Assembly (NCBI GenBank): GCA_013350335.1
Contig: CM023532.1
Span: forward strand, 93,127,383 to 93,191,382
Length of the DNA: 64,000 nt
DNA from: Chimonanthus salicifolius
Taxonomy: Eukaryota > Streptophyta > Magnoliopsida > Laurales > Calycanthaceae
Direction: 5' to 3'
In this document: positions 59,901 to 64,000 of the stretch, in pieces
Layout: each line of letters opens with the position of its first letter
Numbering within the stretch: the stretch's first letter is position 1
The notes under the pieces: generated by a model
The model's input: only the letters and a program-made list of their open reading frames with translations
Databases searched by the model: none
What the model was told of the DNA's origin: nothing
Program-made: the position numbers and the translations under genes

Positions 59901-60411
59901 ACTATGGATTACTTTATCGTGAGATTCCCAATGAAAGAATACTGTGAAATAACTTGATGGCTATGTATACTGGTAATGGGTGGGACTCATTACATATGCA
60001 CTTACATACATAGCATTGTTTTCAGATGTTTTATTGATAATCATATACTATGATATATATGCATGTCTTATATGCTAACCATGTTGTAGCCCTGATCGGA
60101 AAACCTACTGGGCGCGTTGATCTAACGCCCTAATTCTATCCTTAGAGGATAATGCAGGAACAAGGAAGGGGAAAGAGAAAGTTGATGACCAGGAGGGGAG
60201 CCAAGCTTCAGAACTTGATGTTGGAATGATTTTTATATTACTATCTTATGAGTTACATTTTTATGGACATGTAATAGGTTGATACCTTTGCTATGGTTTG
60301 TTTATGATATTGACAATGGATGGTTGGATAAGTTATTTTAATAATTGAGACTTGTACTTGCTATCTAATCATTTTATTTCCGCAATTGGTTTAGTTTATT
60401 CCGCAAGACAT
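56958..60411 (+). repeat. Plus LTR, 3' end cut by another LTR
   Basis: Starts TGTAGCACCCC. CAAGTCCCACACGTTGG (57629), GGGTTTCCAT/ATGGAAACCC (57723-57747), GGTTGTTTAACAAAAGCAACC (57845-57865), GTAAGT (58065-58070), about eight hairpins (58105-59035), CATCTCATGCATGGCATGG (59568), 89-bp minisatellite (59643-59950), GGGCGCGTTGATCTAACGCCC (60110). At 60411 it stops about 100-250 bp short of the normal end. Confidence 0.85.
59643..59950 (+). repeat. 89-bp minisatellite
   Basis: Units start at 59643, 59732, 59821 and 59910 (TTATCGTGAGA). Each has TCCACAG..CTGTGGA arms. Related to the 90-bp array at 30553. Confidence 0.9.
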
Positions 60412-63185
60412 TGTAATGACCCAGAATTTGTGAATCAGTATATCTGTGGTTATTATTTATTTTAATGATGGAAATTGAGAATTTTAGTGGAATAAATGTT
60501 AAGTGAATCAAAATGTGGACAAAGGCCCAACTAGGGCCCAATGGGTTATGTATTGGATTTAATTTATCTTAATGGTCAATGATGGTCAAATTGGGCCAAG
60601 GATAGTTAAATTGGGCCCAATACCCATTTGGGACTTAATGGGTCAAAATAATGCAAACTCTAAGGTAAATGGATAGGAGAGAACTTAATTGGGCCATGGG
60701 CCCAATGGTGATCCAATAAGGGAAGTGGGTTGAATTGATTTTTAATCACCTAAGTTAGTATTAATTAGGCCTAAGTGACATGGCCAATTGGGACCCACCT
60801 CCACCTCATCAAATGAGGTGGCATGTGGACCAATGATTGGTGGGGCCGGCCACCATGGTTGACTTGGTCAACTATGGGTGGAATAATGGGAATTAGGTTA
60901 AATAAAAATGAATTAACCTAAGTTAATTACCAAATTAATTAAATACTTAAATTAATAAGTTGGTGGCTACATGGGGTTAGATTGGTCAAATGGAGACCAA
61001 GCTACCCCACCTCAAAATGTTAAAAACGTTGGGCTTGGGTGGTGGTTTGGATAACCACCATCTTAAGGTTGGTAGGATCATTAAATTAAAGTGAAAAATG
61101 GAGATAAGTCTTATTGGTTATCTCATTCTCATCTTTTCTTCACAAACTCCATCCCTCCCATTCTCCATTGCCGTCCCATGCTCTAAGGAAGGAGAGGAAG
61201 AGTGTTAAGGAGAAGAGAAGAGAAGGAGAGAAGAAAGAAGTGGAAATTGGAGGGAAATCACTCTAAGGTTAGGGTTTAACATCTCTCCTCTCATGATTTT
61301 TCTCTCTCTCTCTCTCTCACACAAACCCTACTATGGCTGATTCTAGGGTTGGGTATTGCCACCATTAATCAAGAGTCTTGACCTATCAAAGATCAAGAGG
61401 AAGGAGAGAGGAGACTAAGGAGACCGACGGGAGCGGCGGAAATTGGAGGAGACGTCGGATAGTGAGTATTTCTTGAATAAAAGAATTTTGGATTTTAGGG
61501 TTTAAGAAATGGAAATTATTTTTGTGAAATTAATGGTGGATAGGTGATTTTATACTATGGAATTTAGATGCATTAAATGGAAGGGTGGAAGATGGAGAAA
61601 ACCCTAAATGGGTGAATTAGGGTTAGGGTAAGAAATTGGAGAAATATATTGTGTGCATTGTGTGATTGATTAAATTGAACATGGAATTGGGTACTTGGAA
61701 ATAAAAATCATGGGCCATAGGGTTTGGCCATATAGTATGGCCGAACCCCATGGTGGGTGAATTGGTGGTTGGTTTAAATTACTTAGGGTTTTAAGAATGG
61801 AAAGCAATGTGGGTTCTTGATTAATGAATTAGGGCTTTAATGAATGCATGGGAGTAATGTTTTAAATGGTTGTATGATGAAAAATGCAATGGAATGGTGA
61901 TTTAAAATGCATGATGTAAACCTCTCATGGGAAGACTTGTGATAGATCTAAAATGTGTCAAAAGATCCGAGCAAAATGGGGAACAAGACATCATGGGTTC
62001 GGCCATGGTATGTGGCCGAACCCGTGACCCATTTTGTAGGTCATTGTATGAGCTAAGGTTGGTTCCATGTTTGTGATCAGATGATGGAAATTTGATCAAA
62101 TTAGGTGGCTGATTTTGTTTCATGTTGGGTCATGGTTAGTGAATCTTTAATGGATTTAAGTTATGGATAAATTTAGACATAAAATATACATGGATGGGTG
62201 AATGATTAAACATGGAAGAGAGAATGGCAAAGTGGTAATTATTAGCCACATTGAAGAACCACGGGTTCGGCCATGGTACATGGCCGAACCCCATGTGTGT
62301 TGGACATGAAAATGGGTGCATAAAGATGACCTTGTGAATGATTAAACTAAGCTTGGGGTTGATGCATTTTAGTCTCACAAATGGGAATGCTGAGGGGCTA
62401 AAATTTGGAAATATGATGTGTTTAAATCAATAGAAATGAGGCTAAGTTAAGGGTTGATTTTTTTAATGATCTTGTAACATGGTTAGGGATCATTAATGGA
62501 CCTAGGTTGTGGATCAATTTTGGGCTTAAATAGGCATGAATGAATGAGTAATTGGTTATGTAAAGGGGTAGTGGCACAAATGGTAATTATTGGCTAAAAT
62601 GAAGAAACCACTAAAATATGGTTTATGGGCTTGGAAATGGGACAATATGGACTAATTTGGTAATTTAATAAGGTGTCGGATAGCGCGAGCGGTACGCGAG
62701 TCGGTAGCCGGATTGTCGGACGAATACGAAAAAAGGACGTGAATCGGTAATCGGTAGGATTCTAACCTTTTTGTAAGCCATGGATGGAGTGATGGTTTCT
62801 TTGAATTACTTTGAAAATTATATGGTTTGGTTAAGATTGGTTTTGAATTATGTATTATGTAGGGGCTTTCATTTGATTTATTCTGGTAAGTATATGATTG
62901 GTTTATAAATGGTTTTAAAGCTATGATGTGATCATTGAGGCTTTTCTTGATTTTCTTTTATAATCAAGTTATATGTATTATTGATGGGATTTTTAAATGT
63001 CATGGTTTGTTATTTTATTCATTACATGGCATATGACATCTACATCTCATGCATGGCATGGGAGGAATATGACAGGGGAAGGATGAAATGAACCCGGAGT
63101 CCATGCTCCGTCGGGGCGACCGATAAACAGACATGGAGGTATTTTAATGTATTTGATTTATCAGGGATGTTGTATGTAATTATGA

Positions 63186-63360
63186 TACCTTGATGATGGT
63201 TCTTCCATCAAGGGGGAAGATTTGTGATTGGTTATATTAGGACGAGGTTTTGCCGTCCAGGGGGATGATTTGTGATTGGTTATATCTGGACGAGGTTTTG
63301 CCGTCCAGGGGGATGATTGGGGATTGTGTATATTTTGACGAGGCCGTGCCGTCAAGAGGG
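63186..63360 (+). repeat. Hairpin minisatellite with changing stems
   Basis: Successive stems CTTGATG/CATCAAG, GGACG/CGTCC (twice) and TTGACG/CGTCAA surround a shared AGGTTTTGC-like loop; spacing about 57 bp. Stem sequence changes while pairing is kept. Confidence 0.8.
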
Positions 63361-63523
63361 ATATGATATTATATGGTTTGGATGATGGGTGGGATGCATA
63401 ACATAGACACCCAGGACATGGCATTTACTTTATAGTTTCATTATATGATGGTTTATCAGCTTGCATTGGGTTATTATCTGTATGCTGTTATTACTAATCC
63501 ATGTGCTAGCCCTACTCGGAGTC

Positions 63524-63572
63524 CTACTGGGCGCGTTGTCTAACGCCCTACTTCTACCCTAGCTGATGACAC
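63524..63572 (+). promoter_or_regulatory. Conserved GGGCG..CGCCC hairpin with 3'-splice-like tract
   Basis: CTACTGGGCGCGTTG then TCTAACGCCCTACTTCTACCC, TAG, and GATGACACAGG. CTAAC fits a plant branch point, CCCTACTTCTACCCTAG a 3' splice site. Twelve copies in the window (plus: 16379, 31014, 34148, 38207, 47755, 60103, 63524; minus: 123, 12064, 20735, 26553, 49207). Confidence 0.5.
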
Positions 63573-64000
63573 AGGAGGTGGCGAAGCGGGAGGAAGAGAC
63601 GGGAGCCAAGCTAAGGAGCTTGGAAAGGCGTGCTAGATAGTTACTAATGTTTATTTCGGATAATGTAATTTGCAATAGTTTAGTTTGTCGGAAATGTAAT
63701 AAATTAGATTACTTGCTATGTTTTGGGATTATATTATGGACATTATGATTTTGAGGTATTGTAGTAATTTTAAATGGATGTTATCTTCCCTGCGATCTCA
63801 AATTTGTAGGATAGTCCTTATTGTTAGTTCCGCATAGAGTTGTATTATTCCTTGATGTTGCTGTCTACGTGTGAACTGTTCTCCATGGACTTCGTGCCAC
63901 GCACACGTAGGGTTGGCCAGTTAAGGGCCGGGCTTTAGAAGCTCGGACTTAACTCGCGTCATGATGTCCGCGCCCTTTGTCACTTTCATTTTCAAAAAAA

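Larger units (their letters stand above)
60412..64000 (+). repeat. Plus LTR, second family, runs off the right edge
   Basis: Starts TGTAATGACCCAG, related to the LTR at 22321. Leader with a CT run (61302), GTGAGT (61462), only three hairpins (61715-62300), CATCTCATGCATGGCATGG (63044), hairpin repeats (63186-63360), GGGCGCGTTGTCTAACGCCCTACTTCTACCCTAG (63530), GCCAGTTAAGG (63915). The last few dozen bases are outside. Left flank GACAT (60407-60411). Confidence 0.88.

Overview
This window is plant nuclear DNA, an intergenic retrotransposon-on-retrotransposon region with no host gene I can support. The evidence is a Ty3/gypsy chromovirus of the Tekay/Del type (gag with a CCHC knuckle, PR, RT, RNase H, integrase and a C-terminal chromodomain-like tail), a SIRE/Maximus-type Ty1/copia element with an env-like ORF, initiator-Met tRNA primer sites, and 5-bp target duplications. 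These clades point to an angiosperm; I cannot name the species. I saw no rRNA or tRNA genes and no CRISPR array.

Layout. 1-6132: three pieces of large (about 3.3-3.6 kb) LTRs in alternating orientation. 6189-6886: an unrelated LTR-like piece with short inverted repeats. 6887-20251: a SIRE-type copia element on the minus strand (3' LTR, env-like ORF, pol, gag knuckle), interrupted by a solo LTR (10538-16888, TSD AAAAC) that itself holds a reversed solo LTR (11559-14847, TSD GGTTT), and cut at its gag end by another LTR (20252). 20782-27391: LTR on LTR, then a minus-strand element fragment with primer site and a partial extra ORF. About 27400-34661: a plus LTR with a solo LTR inside it (27982-31539, TSD GTGGT). 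34662-35155 and 48253-48718: the oldest visible target, including a copia-like LTR. 35156-48247: a complete 13.1-kb chromovirus with TSD TGAAA. 48719-56030: a reversed LTR and a second, truncated chromovirus. 56030-56957: a SIRE fragment. 56958-64000: an LTR interrupted by another LTR that runs off the window.

All the large LTRs share one plan: TGTAACACCCC start; U3 with inverted repeats; CT-rich leader ending in a GTAAGT-like donor; an array of about 25-35-bp hairpins (GGTTCGGCCAT..ATGGCCGAACC); a CATCTCATGCATGGCATGG block; a minisatellite; a CTACTGGGCGC..TCTAACGCCC block ending in a 3'-splice-like tract; a GCCAGTTAAGG block; GGGGCGTTACA end. The hairpins vary in sequence while the pairing is kept by paired changes, and one LTR has replaced them with TTCAGTCGACTGAA palindromes. 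I regard this as the most interesting unexplained structure here, with the extra triple-zinc-knuckle ORF upstream of gag (39144-39680) second. By eye the window has about 75 hairpins; all counts are manual.
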